Shown here one piece after another: positions 10,091 through 21,559 of a stretch of 64,000 nucleotides of DNA. The notes beneath the pieces are model-generated. The model made no database searches. It was not told the origin of the DNA and saw only the letters and a program-made list of their open reading frames with translations. How positions within the stretch are numbered: position 1 is the stretch's first letter; each line of letters opens with the position of its first letter. Made by a program: the position numbers and the translations under genes. The stretch comes from Eumeta japonica (Eukaryota; Arthropoda; Insecta; Lepidoptera; Psychidae), in NCBI GenBank assembly GCA_005406025.1, contig BGZK01000911.1, forward strand, positions 186,001-250,000. Reading direction: 5' to 3'.

Positions 10091-11722
10091 GAAATCACCG
10101 TTACAAAAATGACCTCTTCTGTAATAATGACGTTTTTGAAGGTCAAAAATATTTTTCGAAACAAAAATATCATACGAAAAAACATTAAGAAATTAATCGA
10201 AATATAACAAACACTCTATTGCCACTTTAGTTAGCTAATTGAATTATTCGCCGCATTTAAAAAACTGCGGAACTTAATATAATGGCCACTATTATGACAT
10301 TTGGAAGCTATTATAATATTGTCTAGAAACAAAGTGTATTATAATAAATATTTAACATTAACTTGTCATTCCTACTTATTTGATATACAAAGGAAGTGTC
10401 ATCAACAAATAAAAGTAGGTTGGCTTAACTTGTATAAAATAAAGAGTAATTTACATACAAATTAAAGTAACACAACATAAATGCTTGAGTAACGCCCACT
10501 TTTATAATAAAAACCTTTGATTTAGGCTCTATTCATACACATATTTTGTATTCTGTTACTTAGCTACGGTCTTGCTACTTCATTTGAATTAATATTTACA
10601 ACGTTTTGTTTGAATTTATCATGTAATGTTTTGGCGATCGACACAATCTTACGTCGTAGATAATACTCAAAAGTCGCAGAGCATTGGTTACATGAATCAA
10701 AAATATATTTCAACAGAGAGCACGTGCAAATAGAACTCGCACTTTGAGGTTTTCGTACATATTTTATTTAGTATATAGATATTAATTTTTTAAATTTTCA
10801 TAGAGGAAAGCTAAAAATTGTTCTTTCTAGATCGTAATACGTAGGCCAATCGCATGTACAATATTGCGATCGCAAAAATAAATAAAAAAATTATGCGACA
10901 TAACTAGAAATAAACGATTTTCGAGTTTTTTTTCTCTACTTATTTTGTAAGACTTTACTTCTTGCCAATTTTCATGATTCTAGGTGAAAATAAAGCATAT
11001 TATAAGTTTTGATTTACTTGCTAGTGTCAAAATTTAAGTCGTAAGTCGTAGGTCGCTGCATTGTTTATTAAGTCGTCTTAGAAGCACGATTTTTTCACAG
11101 CTCCAAAGGACAACAAACTTCAGAATTTTATATTAATTTCTACTTAAAGGTTCAATTAAATCAAGTAAAGATCAATTTATACTAAAACGGTCATTACCCA
11201 CAAACAGACAATAGAAGGACAACGAAATATCCTTCTTAGACAACTGAACAACTCTGTAAGGATACCTTTTTTCATTTTAAGTTATTGAAGACCAATAGGA
11301 AAAGAAAACGACAGCGTTCGTGGTGGGTGTTCTTTTAGTGAAACAAAATTGTTGTAGATGGTTAGTTTTAAAATGAGATTACATTTTTGAAAATAATATA
11401 CTAACACTCTACCGTCTTTTATCAAGTGCAAATCTTTTGACCACATGTTTTATAACGAGGAATTAGTCCATACTAACATTATAAATAGGAAACTAACTTC
11501 GATTATCTATTTTTTAATTTTCTATGACGAACTTTTGTCGCGACTTATGAAGGCCTGTACAAAAGGATGTATGTTTAGATAGTGTATAGTAAAGATCCAT
11601 GGTGTATACTTGTTCTTTGATGAAGTAGCTGTGAGTTTATTTTTGAGTTTGTTACAGTGCTGCAAATATTACTACGAACTGGCTTTATGACACAGACTGT
11701 ATTTCTCTTAAGGTTCACCGAC
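10091..11722 (-). other. FAS-like gene, intron 4, part nearest exon 4
   Basis: This is AT-rich intron sequence with no recognisable element or exon. It ends at the donor GTCGGT next to exon 4. Confidence 0.55.
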
Positions 11723-11926
11723 CTCTTGTAGTGTACAGATACGTGGGGGTGGAAGCACAGGTTGGCGCCGCCGACGATGGCAGCCTCGCAGATGCCGCGC
11801 TTCATGTAGTCGCACGCCCTCTCCAAGGCCACCGCGGAGCTAGAACAGGCCGCGTCGATGTTGATGGACGGGCCTCTGGCGTCCAACCAGTATGAGATGC
11901 GGTTTGCGAACATGGAACGGCTGCAT
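11723..11926 (-). CDS. FASN-like: FAS-like gene, coding exon 4: KS nucleophile Cys
   Basis: This exon carries the active-site cysteine that forms the thioester with the growing acyl chain. It encodes residues 157-223: CSRSMFANRISYWLDARGPS, then INIDAACSSSAVALERACDY, MKRGICEAAIVGGANLCFHP and HVSVHYK. The nucleophile is Cys183 in IDAACSSS (canonical form DTACSSS), so Thr is replaced by Ala. The acceptor TTCTTATAG ends at 11927 and the donor AAGAG|GTCGGT is at 11723/11722. The leading A completes Gly156 and the trailing AG joins the next exon's A to give Arg224. The Met at 11967 is in the upstream intron and is not a start. Confidence 0.93.
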
Positions 11927-12752
11927 CTATAAGAACAAACGTAGTTAATTGTCTCGATATATTCCACTCACAAATGTGGTTATAGAATAATAATATTGTG
12001 ACATTGAAAAACATTTTATAAAATGAACATATTAAAATCTATTACGTAATCAGCAGTAATTTTTAAATAATATTATTGAGATATTATAAAAAGATCTATC
12101 TAATTGCCTAGCGCCGATATAAAAGCGTTGTCCAGCTCTTAAAGCAGGCTACCGAAAAGGTACAACAATAACTTTATTATCAAATGGGACTAACGACGTG
12201 TTTCCGCAAATTGATAACTACCAAAGCTTTGATAATCTTAAATTCCATTTAATTTTATTGTACATCAAGAAGAAGCCGTTACGTTCGTAAACTGTTCACG
12301 GGTAGTGACTGTATCCGTATGTTTATATTGCCTTTGTTTTTGTATTTCTATTTCTTTTTCTTTCATTTAATTTTGAAAACTTATTTAACGAATTTCATGA
12401 TTGTTTTTCAGATAATCTGTGTATTGATCAAATATGGTTATATATAATCAAACTACTCTAAATGGTTCTAAGCAAAGAAGTTTTTTTAGTAGACAGACAG
12501 GCATTGAAATTATCTAGCAATTGGATTGAACCTATAAATATTTTGCGTTCATTATTTTATGATTTATAAACGTTGTAATAAACTAATGAAATAACTGAAA
12601 TAGAATTCATATTAAATAAAATATTGTTTTATATTACTTAATTATTGATTGATGAGGTAAATTAACCATGAACACAAATGTATAGCTCGTACGTCATATG
12701 TAAAAAAGAACTTAAGATATAAAAATGTTTTCAATTGAATCTGAATACGTAC
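11927..12752 (-). other. FAS-like gene, intron 3
   Basis: This is an 826-bp AT-rich intron with donor GG|GTACGT at 12752 and acceptor TTATAG at 11927. No repeat was recognised. Confidence 0.75.
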
Positions 12753-12873
12753 CCAGCAATACCCATTGCATTTATCGTAGTTGGCACATAAAAGCAAACT
12801 TTTTCATAATCTGATATGGCCGATCCCACAAAAACGCCTATTTTTTTTCCACGAAGTTCTACAGAAGATATTC
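12753..12873 (-). CDS. FASN-like: FAS-like gene, coding exon 3: KS domain, GVFVGS segment
   Basis: This exon encodes residues 117-155 with split codons at both ends. It reads ISSVELRGKKIGVFVGSAIS and then DYEKVCFYVPTTINAMGIA. The motif RGxKxGVFVGxxxSD is typical of the KS N-terminal half in animal FAS, and the following GIAG|CSRSM junction with exon 4 is also family-typical. The acceptor is TTTAATTTCAG (AG at 12875-12874) and the donor is GCTGG|GTACGT (end 12753). It is too short to stand out as an open frame, and was found by similarity and phase. Confidence 0.88.
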
Positions 12874-13224
12874 CTGAAATTAAAGTATCTTAATGTAACT
12901 CTAAGACTTCATTTACTCCAAGTGTCCTGAAATATTTCCCATTGCTTTTCTTATGTCATCAGTCCATCTGTATTTGTCACTTGTACCCAAAAAGAGTTCA
13001 GGATTAACTTAAGCAAACATATAAAAAAAAGTAAACTAATCAATATATAATTGTATAGACAAATTTTATGCACATGACATAACAAGAAGCTAAATGGTGT
13101 ACCAGTGACTACATTATGATAAAAGTGTATCAGAAACGTGTATACATTGTAATATATTGAAGGTATTTCAAGTAACAAAAAAAGTTAAAAAACTAAAACC
13201 CGACTAAGGAAAAAATAAATAAAA
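12874..13224 (-). other. FAS-like gene, intron 2, 3' part
   Basis: This is AT-rich sequence in which I see no feature. The rest of intron 2 (to 14689) holds a dispersed repeat at 13225-13920 and otherwise featureless AT-rich DNA. Confidence 0.5.
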
Positions 13225-13920
13225 ACATGTAAAACGGTTGAACTTACAGGGCATCCCTAAAACGTTCCGCTATGATATTTATCGATGTCTCTTTAAACTC
13301 ATTGAGTTATAAATATCTTCTATGAGTTTTAGATTTTACACATTTGAAAGAGTTTAATTCTTCACCGAAACTTACTATTTTCGAACTCAAAGCTTACAAA
13401 AATAAAATAGTAATAAATTCTTCAGTTGAATAATTTTAATCAATTTACGACGATCGACGATGTTTTTGAAAGGGAACAACTGGTTAGATTTTATAATTTA
13501 TCGGTAGAGTACTTACAAAATATTGGAAAACACACTTTATAAAAAAAAGCTCTCACGATATTTTTAAACAAATCAATGTATTTTTACACAATTCACGGCG
13601 ATTGATTTAGCTGCTTGGAAAAAAGAGCTGATTCGATTTTGGTATCGATCGATTGAATAGTCCAAAAGTTATTTAAAAAAAAAAAAACATTTTTCTAAAA
13701 ACTTCATTTTTGACGTTCCTCAAACCAAGCGAAACCAGTTCCAATAACCACGAAGTCTAAGTTGAACGGACCTCTTTCGAATGTGGCAAACTGGGTTTTG
13801 ATCGATTGATGCGTTCAAAACTTATGAAGGTTTTGATATAATAGGTTACACAAACAGGAAACACATACACACGCTACGTACACGCACTTACACACGCACT
13901 CGTATATACAAAATAGAAAA
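13225..13920. repeat. Dispersed repeat family G, copy 1
   Basis: This segment shares CTTTCCGCTATGATATTT-like and GAGTTATAAATATYKTCTATG-like landmarks, in the same order, with 30620-31630. Both copies end in runs of ACACACGC-type simple sequence. The copies are old and diverged. I see no coding capacity. Confidence 0.6.
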
Positions 13921-14689
13921 TAAAAAGGGTATGTGTCAACTCAGACGCCGTCATAAACCTAGTATCCCTCGATACTATAAAAATAGAACTACATGACGTT
14001 ACAGAATCGACACCTACGAAACCGACGCAAAGAGATTTAAACTTAAGTATTGTACTACAGCAGACGATACGGACCAAATCGTAATCTATAACTGTTACTG
14101 GTAATCTATAAGCATTACCGCATCATTCGTGCTTAAATAATTACGTCATCACAACATAGATACATATGGTACAGTTGCTTAACAAAATCGCACACATTGA
14201 TGCACTTGATGTATACTCAAAAAAAATATGCTTTTATACTCGCACGGAATTAATTCGTGAGCTGCGATAATTCTACATTTAACAATTACACGTTAAGCTA
14301 AAAATATTAAAAAATGATATTAAATTGTTTTAAGTAAATATTAAAATCAAAGAAAAGAACTTGTTTAGACTTTTCACTTATTTAATCAGGCACTAGATAT
14401 AAACTATGAGTTTCAATATAAAGTTATGGGATATTATTAACAAACTAAGAAAAAAAGATATTTTAACAGATTCTTGTTTCATGGGTTCACAGCATTAAAA
14501 TAAAGTCATTGAATGAAATCGTCAACCCATTTAACTACCGTAAGGCAAATAATATTTTTTTAATAATTTTTCCACGTTTTATAATTGCTACACGTATATT
14601 CATAAAAAGTATATTTTTTTATTATTTCATTTGTTGGAAATTGTTAGTTTTTTATTCCAAATAAATATAAATATTTAAAGTGGTCTTAC

Positions 14690-14882
14690 CGGCATCGTAT
14701 ATAGCTTGATAAGCGTGTTCTAGAAGTTTTCGTGACAACGCATCCATAGTGAGACCTTGTTTTCTGTGGACTTTGAAAAATTGGGCGTCAAATGACTCCA
14801 AATCTGGGGCAATACCCACGTACTTCGGAGCTTCGGGATGTTGATAACCCCATCGTGGTTTCTCATTCATTGTTACGTCGAC
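14690..14882 (-). CDS. FASN-like: FAS-like gene, coding exon 2: start of the KS fold
   Basis: This exon encodes residues 52-115 plus one base. It begins VDVTMNEKPRWGYQHPEAPK and continues YVGIAPDLESFDAQFFKVHR, KQGLTMDALSRKLLEHAYQA and IYDA. The pattern FDAxFFxVHxKQxxTMDxxxRxLLExxYxAIxDAG is diagnostic of animal FAS/PKS ketoacyl synthases. The canonical DPQ after the Met is replaced by Asp-Ala-Leu. The acceptor is TTTAAG (AG at 14884-14883) and the donor is GCCG|GTAAGACC (end 14690), a strong site. The first intron is phase 0 (AAG|GTC). Confidence 0.92.
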
Positions 14883-16216
14883 CTTAAATTAAATCAGGCA
14901 AAATAAAAATAGAAATATATATTACAGAAGTATTTTAAAATGGAGCTTGATTTACTCATGATTGCGGCATGCAATTAACTAAATAAAGGTATCCAAAACG
15001 AGTGCTTTAAATAAAATAAAAGAGATAGTAATATAAATATATTTAAATAATAGCACGTTGTTGGAAAAAAAACAAAACCATAATGGAATGTAATGTACTG
15101 AAAGAAATTCAAAATTCAGTAGTTGACAGGATTTCTTCTATCAGATTGGTTGATTTATGAATGTTGATCGTACTATTAGAAGGAAAGGCAATGAGAGAAA
15201 TGAATTTCATTGGGTCTTGCTTGCTTGTGTCTATACTAAAGTACCTCGCGATAAGTGCATATAGAAATTAATAAGCGCTTTTTAAAAAATCACAGATATC
15301 GGGTTCTGCACGACCTTTCAGCATATTGAAAATAAATTCAATAATAAAAGTAATGTAATAAAAGGAGTAAATACAAGAATCAGCCATAGGTTCTTGCTGA
15401 TTTTAAAAGTAATTATGATTATTTTTAACAATTTAGGAAAAAAACTGTTGATGTGTAACATATACAATTTTTAGTAACTCTAAGCTAATATAAGTATTCC
15501 CGTTCACATACGACATAAATCGCAAGGTTATTAAAAAAAATTTTTAATTTTAAAATTTTTCAATATTCTGCAAAAATGAAGAATAAAGTACCATAGGCAC
15601 TGAATTAATCTTAAAAGCAAACATAAAAAATTTAGAAATAGAAGTATTTATAGATATTCTCAAATATTTCTCATATTTTTCCATTTTATTACCGTGACGT
15701 GGTCGTTGTCCGTATGTATCTTTTGACGTCGTACTCAATTAGTTAGACTTAGAACTCACGACATGAGCGAATTCATATTTTCGCTGAACAAAGAGCCCCT
15801 ATTGAAGCGATTGAAAAAAAGAGCAATGTTAAAACTATTGTTATTATTACAATGGTATTTGGTTGTAATAATGCTTACTATCATATGCTATACCAAACTA
15901 AGAACTAATTAACGCACAACCCGTCACTTAACGCGCATCTTATGAGTTTTGGCCATTTCTCAAGATGACAAATTCTGATTAGACTCAAAATCTAAATTAT
16001 GCATATCATAAACTTCTTTCGTGCATATCACATTTGTGAAATCACAGACAATAAAAGTACCATTAACATTCACTAATTTTTAAGATTGTAGATTCAAACG
16101 ATATATAATTTGATAATCCAGAGTATTGTTTGTTAAAAGTTAAATAACTTATTTCGTTTTTGAAAAATTTAAGACATTTAAAAAAAAGTCCATAAGTAAT
16201 AGGGTGAATGTTTATA
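14883..16216 (-). other. FAS-like gene, intron 1, left part
   Basis: This is AT-rich intron sequence without a recognisable gene or repeat. Short open frames near 15550-15738 look fortuitous. Confidence 0.5.
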
Positions 16217-16680
16217 TTTTGACGTGACAACGTCTTAAATTAGGTTGCGGCTGGGAGTCACTTATGAAAAGTGTAACGCTCGGTAACGTAACGATGAGTC
16301 ACCGAACGAGAGAGGCCCGCCGAATGCCTCTCTCCACTCAACTATGATCGGTCTGCCGCGCGCAGCACTAGAGAATTAGTGCATAGCTTGCAAATGTATT
16401 GCAAGTTATTGTATGTATATTTGTATATAAATACGTATGTATGTGTAAAGGTAAAAATAAAATTTTGTTAATATGAAATTCAGTGCGAGATTCTTTGTAT
16501 AAATTAATGTTTTAAATATAATTCTTTGTATAAATAAATGTTTTAAATTGTTACTATTATTTCATCCTTCTTCCTACTATACGAATGAATATTCACATTA
16601 AAATGATTTTACCATTCAAAGTCGTTGTCACGTAAAACTTTCGCCCGTATACCGACTTTACAGGCAACCAAATTTTTTTT
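16217..16680. mobile_element. 464-bp non-autonomous repeat, copy 1
   Basis: This block matches 26025-26496 base for base by eye, apart from one 8-bp indel (short form here, near 16327). Near its ends are inverted sequences: GACGTGACAACGTCTT on the left, and AAAGTCGTTGTCACGTAAAA near 16620-16637 on the right. About 40 further shared bases follow (CGTATACCGACTTTACAGG), then a run of T. It holds a TATATAAATACG stretch and AATAAA but no ORF. It is probably a small inverted-repeat DNA element; the superfamily is unknown. Confidence 0.8.
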
Positions 16681-17130
16681 AAGCATAAATAAGTTTTTAA
16701 CATTTTTCAAATGACACATATTTTTTACACATCCTTTGCTCAATTGCACTTTTAATGGAAACAGGTTCCCTACTAAAACGATCGAAAAAACAATGTTCGT
16801 AACGTTATGTATTATATTATTACTCAAAGACACTCCACACACATTATTTAGAGGTGGCAGTTATACTACTTTGATTCTATTTCTAATTTTCTTTAACAGT
16901 ACCCAACTTTCACTATAGCAAATAAGCGTGAGAATCAGGACCCCTTTCTGGATAGCCAAACACGATCGCCGTAAGACACTTTTACTATTCAAACTAGCGA
17001 GCAAGGCTCCATTCATTTTACTTTCCTTTTCCACTTTCCTTTCAATATTTCTATTATATCCGTAATTTGTAAACGTAGTACCCAAGAACGCAAAGTCTTT
17101 CAATTGTTCGAGACTCTCGGCTTCTACATA
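16681..17130 (-). pseudogene. LINE reverse transcriptase C-terminal fragment
   Basis: On the minus strand the frame reads QYVEAESLEQLKDFAFLGTT, then FTNYGYNRNIE, MNGALLASLNSKSVLRRSCL and SESWVLLKKIRNRIKVV. The order FKYLGxxFT, NGALLA, RLAIxxGVLxPTLxYxSESW is typical of the end of a reverse transcriptase in widespread insect LINEs. The frame breaks after 16861, and MCGVS at about 16835 probably continues it in another frame. The piece abuts the 464-bp repeat on one side and the mariner on the other. Confidence 0.65.
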
Positions 17131-17149
17131 TTGGGTTGTACAACAAGTT

Positions 17150-18830
17150 TTTTTCGTATTTTATATACAAATTCAAGATAACTTCTTATCATATCTTATT
17201 AACATTTAATTAGAATACGTAAATGACACTGTTAAAAAACTTGTTGCCGATTTATAGGTAATGACGTAATCTCATTGCTGTGGAAGATTTGGAATTTTTG
17301 TTCATGAAACTTCGACAAGTAGTTTTGACAGTCCTCTCTTGATGTAAACCTAATAGTACCTAAACAATTCTGAAGAGACCGAGACAGGTGAAAATCTAAG
17401 GATGGAAGATCAGGGTTATACCATGAATGCATTTATACTTCCCAACTAAATTCTCTTAATATTTTCTAAAGATATGTGTGAAGTGGCTTTATCACGGTAA
17501 AGATCCGCACACTTTCTGTTGATTAATTACTTCTTGCTAGAGTCTCATCAGCTGTTGACAGTAGAGATGTGAATTGCTGGTTTTGCCAGCAGAAAAGCTC
17601 ATAAAGAATAATGTTCTTCCAATCGCACCATATACATAGCATCAACTCATTGCGATCTATAATCTATGTAGCTCGCTTGCCTTTTGATCACTAACTTTTT
17701 CGCACATTATTGCAGTAGGTATTCCACTTTCATCACCAGTAATCACTATTTTTAAAAATAGTTAGGTTTCATTACGTTTAATAGAGAATCGCAAATGAGT
17801 AGAACAATCATTAGATTTCTTTCAGTGAGCTCGTGTGTGATCCAAGTATCGAGCTTTTCTGTATTCCACCCATTCCACTCAATGGGTCAAAACCGTTTTG
17901 TGCTCAATCCCCAGTTCTTCAGCTATGTTGTAAGAACAATACGCCGATTTTGTTCTACTTTTTTCAAAATGACATTGACTTTATCCGTAAGCCTAGAACT
18001 AAGCGGGCTGCGCGGCGGCAGCGGGTCGTGGCGGTGATACAGCGACAGCGATCTTTACTTGCTTTGAAAAGACTTTGAGACGAGCGGAGATCGCTCGTGA
18101 TTAGTGCGTGAAAAGATGTTTTGATCTGATGTACGTCAACTATAATATTTTTAGAAAGAAGTGTATTTTTTACGTACGATTTATTGTTGAGTTAAGAAGA
18201 AGTTCATCTTCTTAACAAAAAAAAAGAAAACATAAATGTGAATTTTACAAGAATTATGAAGATTTAAAACAAAACCCTTAAAATTTTACGAATAGACAAT
18301 TCGGCTATATTTATGATGTCGATTTTTACTGTCCCGTGTACCTGTACCGTGTACCTAGCTGATTTTGATAACACCGTTAAGGTAAATGTTTTGTAGTCCA
18401 TCACAAAAGAATTCACTTACTGTATGCACTATTATATAACACTGGATTAGCGTGTCGCCTCGGCATATGAAAACAAGTTTAAATATGTCACGTCGCGCCA
18501 TCATCGCGCGCATTTCGCTCTTAGCCCGCTTGTCGCGCCCGCCCCGCTTCTGCTGTGCTTCAGGCCGCGCTTACATGGGCACATGTTTTTGTAATGATCG
18601 TTGCCGCTCGGCCCCACTGCCGCTTCGTAGATCGCTCGCCTCCAGCCCGCGGCCTAACAAGTCGACCAGGACGATGTTCATTTTTGACATCAAAATTACC
18701 GGACTGAAAGCGCAAGAACCAGTTTTGTGCTATTCTTACCGACACTGTATTAGGTTCATAAACGTGCTAAATTTTTTTCGCGCCTTGTGTCGTATTTTGC
18801 TCCTTTTTTAAAATAAAGTTTCAAACTGTG
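17150..18830 (-). pseudogene. mariner transposase remnant (cecropia-like), split by an insertion
   Basis: Mariner elements encode a DDD transposase. The N-terminal part reads VYEPNTVSVRIAQNWFLRFQ (about 18770-18705) and continues into SGNFDVKNEHRPG. The next family segment, DKVNVILKKVEQNRRIV and EKLDTWITHELTERNL, appears only at about 17985-17800. The C-terminal part (WYNPDLPSLDFHLSRSLQNC, FTSREDCQNYL) lies at 17425-17300. Several stops interrupt it, and about 650 bp of foreign sequence (17995-18650) separates the first two parts. It lies inside FAS intron 1, in the gene's own orientation. Confidence 0.85.
17995..18650. other. Sequence inserted in the mariner coding region
   Basis: About 650 bp lie between two mariner segments that should be only some 15 residues apart. 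The insertion has GC-rich edges (GCGGGCTGCGCGGCGGCAGC near 18003, GCCTCCAGCCCGCGGCC near 18637) and an AT-rich middle. Both edges share GCGGC- and GATCGCTCG-like elements in opposite orientation, which suggests a small inverted-repeat element. I could not define exact termini. Confidence 0.5.
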
Positions 18831-18839
18831 TCAAATGTC

Positions 18840-20808
18840 TACGTTAGATTTAATCATTTTGTTGGACAGAAAAATTGCGGAACACAGTTCTTAATTTTAA
18901 TTTTTTTAAATATCTTTTACTTAATGGTATCAAAACTAGCCAGAAACAAATAGGACAACCAAAGAGATTTAACTGCAATTTTTTAGTTACATATAAGTTA
19001 CGAAAAAAATTTTTCCCGATCCATTACATATCGCATTCCGTCATCCTTTTGCTTCTCGACACCATGACTTTAGTTTTGCATACATTTTATTTCATACCTT
19101 TTTTCTTAACGAAATCATTAATTTTAGTTACCGTAGCCTGCAATTTACCCGCCGACGACGCAAGTGTTAGTGGGTTGTCGTTGGTATACCGACGTTACTG
19201 TATGTATATGGATTAGTTATTTAGCTTAATTTTTTCCATTACATTTTTTGTTAGTTTAATTTAATATTACATATAATTTAAAATGGTACATTTTTTCAAT
19301 TCAAATAACTTCGATTATGGTACGTTAACAAGCATACGGGTTAGCTGTAATTCGATAAATTCTCAAACTAGAAGAAATAGATAAAAATAGTTTTTTTTTT
19401 CTACATGCGTGGAAAACTGCCGATGCTTAGGCAACCCACGGAACCGCAGTTGACGTTCACGAGGCTCCATAATACAACTCTCCGAAGCATTTCACGAGTT
19501 ATCACTCGAGAGGGATTCATTCATAAAAATCTGTTGCTGGCTCACGGACTAGAATCGATGATGTTTTCGACAGAAAATTAGAACTTTCGTTTCTATCATT
19601 ATACTCTTTATAATTTTGAAAATTGCCTGAATGTTAATAATTTATTACAAAATGCAAATAGAACAAAATGTTTAAAATTTACTTTTCCTAGTGATCGATT
19701 AGTTAACGTAAACTTGAAAAATGAAATAAAACTTATTTTCTTACTTTTAGCAAATAAGAACATAAAAGGATATTTACGAATTTTATAAAGTACGTTTATT
19801 TCCCAGAAGGATAAGCAGAGACCACATTTTTGCATAGTATAGTGTTTACATGTACTCCTTTTTTTCACCAACATACACCAATCTTTTCATGCAAAATCAT
19901 CGGTTTTGGGTGCTATGAATTTGCCTCTTTTTAAAAATTCCACCAATTTGATCTGCATAAGATATTTTAGGCCAACTCTTAGCAAACTTTCCATCGCCTA
20001 CATTTGCTCTATAGATTAGTTTTGCCAATCTACTTTTATTCATTCTTTCCAGATGGTTAAACTACCGCAATATATCTTTTTCTACACTAGTGAATACAAT
20101 ACAATTTAGTGAATACATTTTATTTCAAATAGATTACTGAAAGCAAATAGTACCTATAAATTTAAATCTCAATTTATGGCACTTTTTCTCCGACTTAACT
20201 CACTTATCTGACCATATCCTACGCAATTGAATATGCAAAAGCTTTTTGTAAGTTTCAATTTTATCAGAGTCGATAAGAAATGGCAGAGTGACATATGAAC
20301 AACGTGCAGACCGGATAGGCATAAACTATAAAATTATATAAGTTCTTTTTTTTGTCTTTGAATTCGAAAATCTAATAAGACTGATTTAAAGTACTTTTGG
20401 ACAAATCATAAACTTAAATAAAAAAATAAACTACAATACGTCTTCCACGAACCTAAAATTATTAACAAATGTAAAGCATTTTCATTAACAACATGCAAGA
20501 ATTCAGCCGGTTCTACAAAGATAATGAGCTGATTAAAGAGGCGGCGACGTGCTCGTAATACCCACCGGTTGGGTGATGACATGCAAAGAGCATCTAGGTT
20601 TGCCAACTTTCATTACATTGCGCTAGATTCTCTAATAACTTCATCTATTATAGTTGATATTACAAGATGAAAATATAATTTCGAAATATAATTAAATATA
20701 ATGCAGTTACCTATCTGATAGAAGTGAGCCAAAATCGTCTTGTGACCAAATTTTAGGATATACGAGCGAATAAAATTAAATCTAATATGTTATTACATCT
20801 ATGTCTAC
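18840..20808 (-). other. FAS-like gene, intron 1, right part
   Basis: This is AT-rich intron sequence with no recognisable exon or element. It ends at the donor AAG|GTAGAC next to exon 1. Confidence 0.5.
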
Positions 20809-20978
20809 CTTTGCATACAGCTTTTGGGACAGTTCGTTGACGTTGTGGCAGTTCGCGTAGGTGCCCGACATGCCGCTGATGACGACGTCGTCGGGCTGTA
20901 TAGTCCCGGCAGCCGCAGACGCCTGCACCTCTTCGACACGCTCATCTGGTAACGGAGCCATTATTTTCGGATGTTGAT
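20809..20978 (-). CDS. FASN-like: FAS-like gene, first coding exon (start Met at 20961)
   Basis: This is the N-terminus of a fatty-acid-synthase-like multidomain enzyme, normally a cytosolic dimer making long-chain acyl chains from acetyl- and malonyl-CoA. The exon reads MAPLPDERVEEVQASAAAGT, IQPDDVVISGMSGTYANCHN and VNELSQKLYAK. DDVVISGMSGxYxxxxNVxEL is the usual KS entry (canonical DIVISGMSGRFPES). ATG at 20961-20959 is the only Met with a good context (AATAATGGCT) before the KS start. The frame has no stop between it and the acceptor TGATTCCAG (AG at 20980-20979), so an upstream coding exon is not excluded. The donor is AAG|GTAGAC. The seven exons total 371 residues with every phase matching. 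It could be a type I polyketide synthase of the same superfamily. Confidence 0.9.
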
Positions 20979-21129
20979 CTGGAATCACAGATAATAGCTT
21001 TGAATTTTACCTTTCTTGGGTACTTAAAAAAGCCAACACATATCAGTATGTGTGTTGATATTTTTGAGAAGCCAGTGCTTCTCTGTTTTTGCGAAATTTA
21101 AAAAGGGGTCTTCGGAAGGATGTTATAAC

Positions 21130-21510
21130 AAGTCTTATTTAATCATAGTCAACCCCCATACAACCCCCTCAATATGGGTGTCAAATGAAAATGCTTCACT
21201 GTTAGAACACAGTTCAGTATGAAAAAAATGCAAATCCAATATGGCCGCCGCTACACAGTGGTAGACTACATATTTTTTCACTGTCCCCTCATTATGGTAT
21301 CAAATCATAGGGCTTGACTAATATAATACAGCACACTAAAAAATGCAAATCCAATATGGCAGACAACAAAAAGGCGTACCCACCACACAATGGCCTCAAT
21401 AGGATATTAAATGTAAGAGATTCACTTCGACAATACACTACGACAAATTTCAAATCTATGACGACTGCCCACACAAAATGCCAGATTTCAATTTTTTTTA
21501 TTGTCTAATA
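21130..21510. repeat. Two-unit repeat with CAAATCCAATATGG
   Basis: Two copies of a unit about 115 bp long contain ATGCAAATCCAATATGGC (about 21228 and 21342), each preceded by a related TATCAAATCA/TGTCAAATGA stretch. Such units are common dispersed sequence in lepidopteran genomes. No coding function is seen. Confidence 0.55.
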
Positions 21511-21559
21511 AAAAAATTAAATTTAAGTATATAATCAACACAAAGAACTTCGTCAACAA

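Noticed and set aside
11575..11967. Possible start of a gene at the Met at 11967
   Set aside because: The residues before CSRSM are intron sequence upstream of an AG acceptor, and the true N-terminus is in the exon at 20809-20978.
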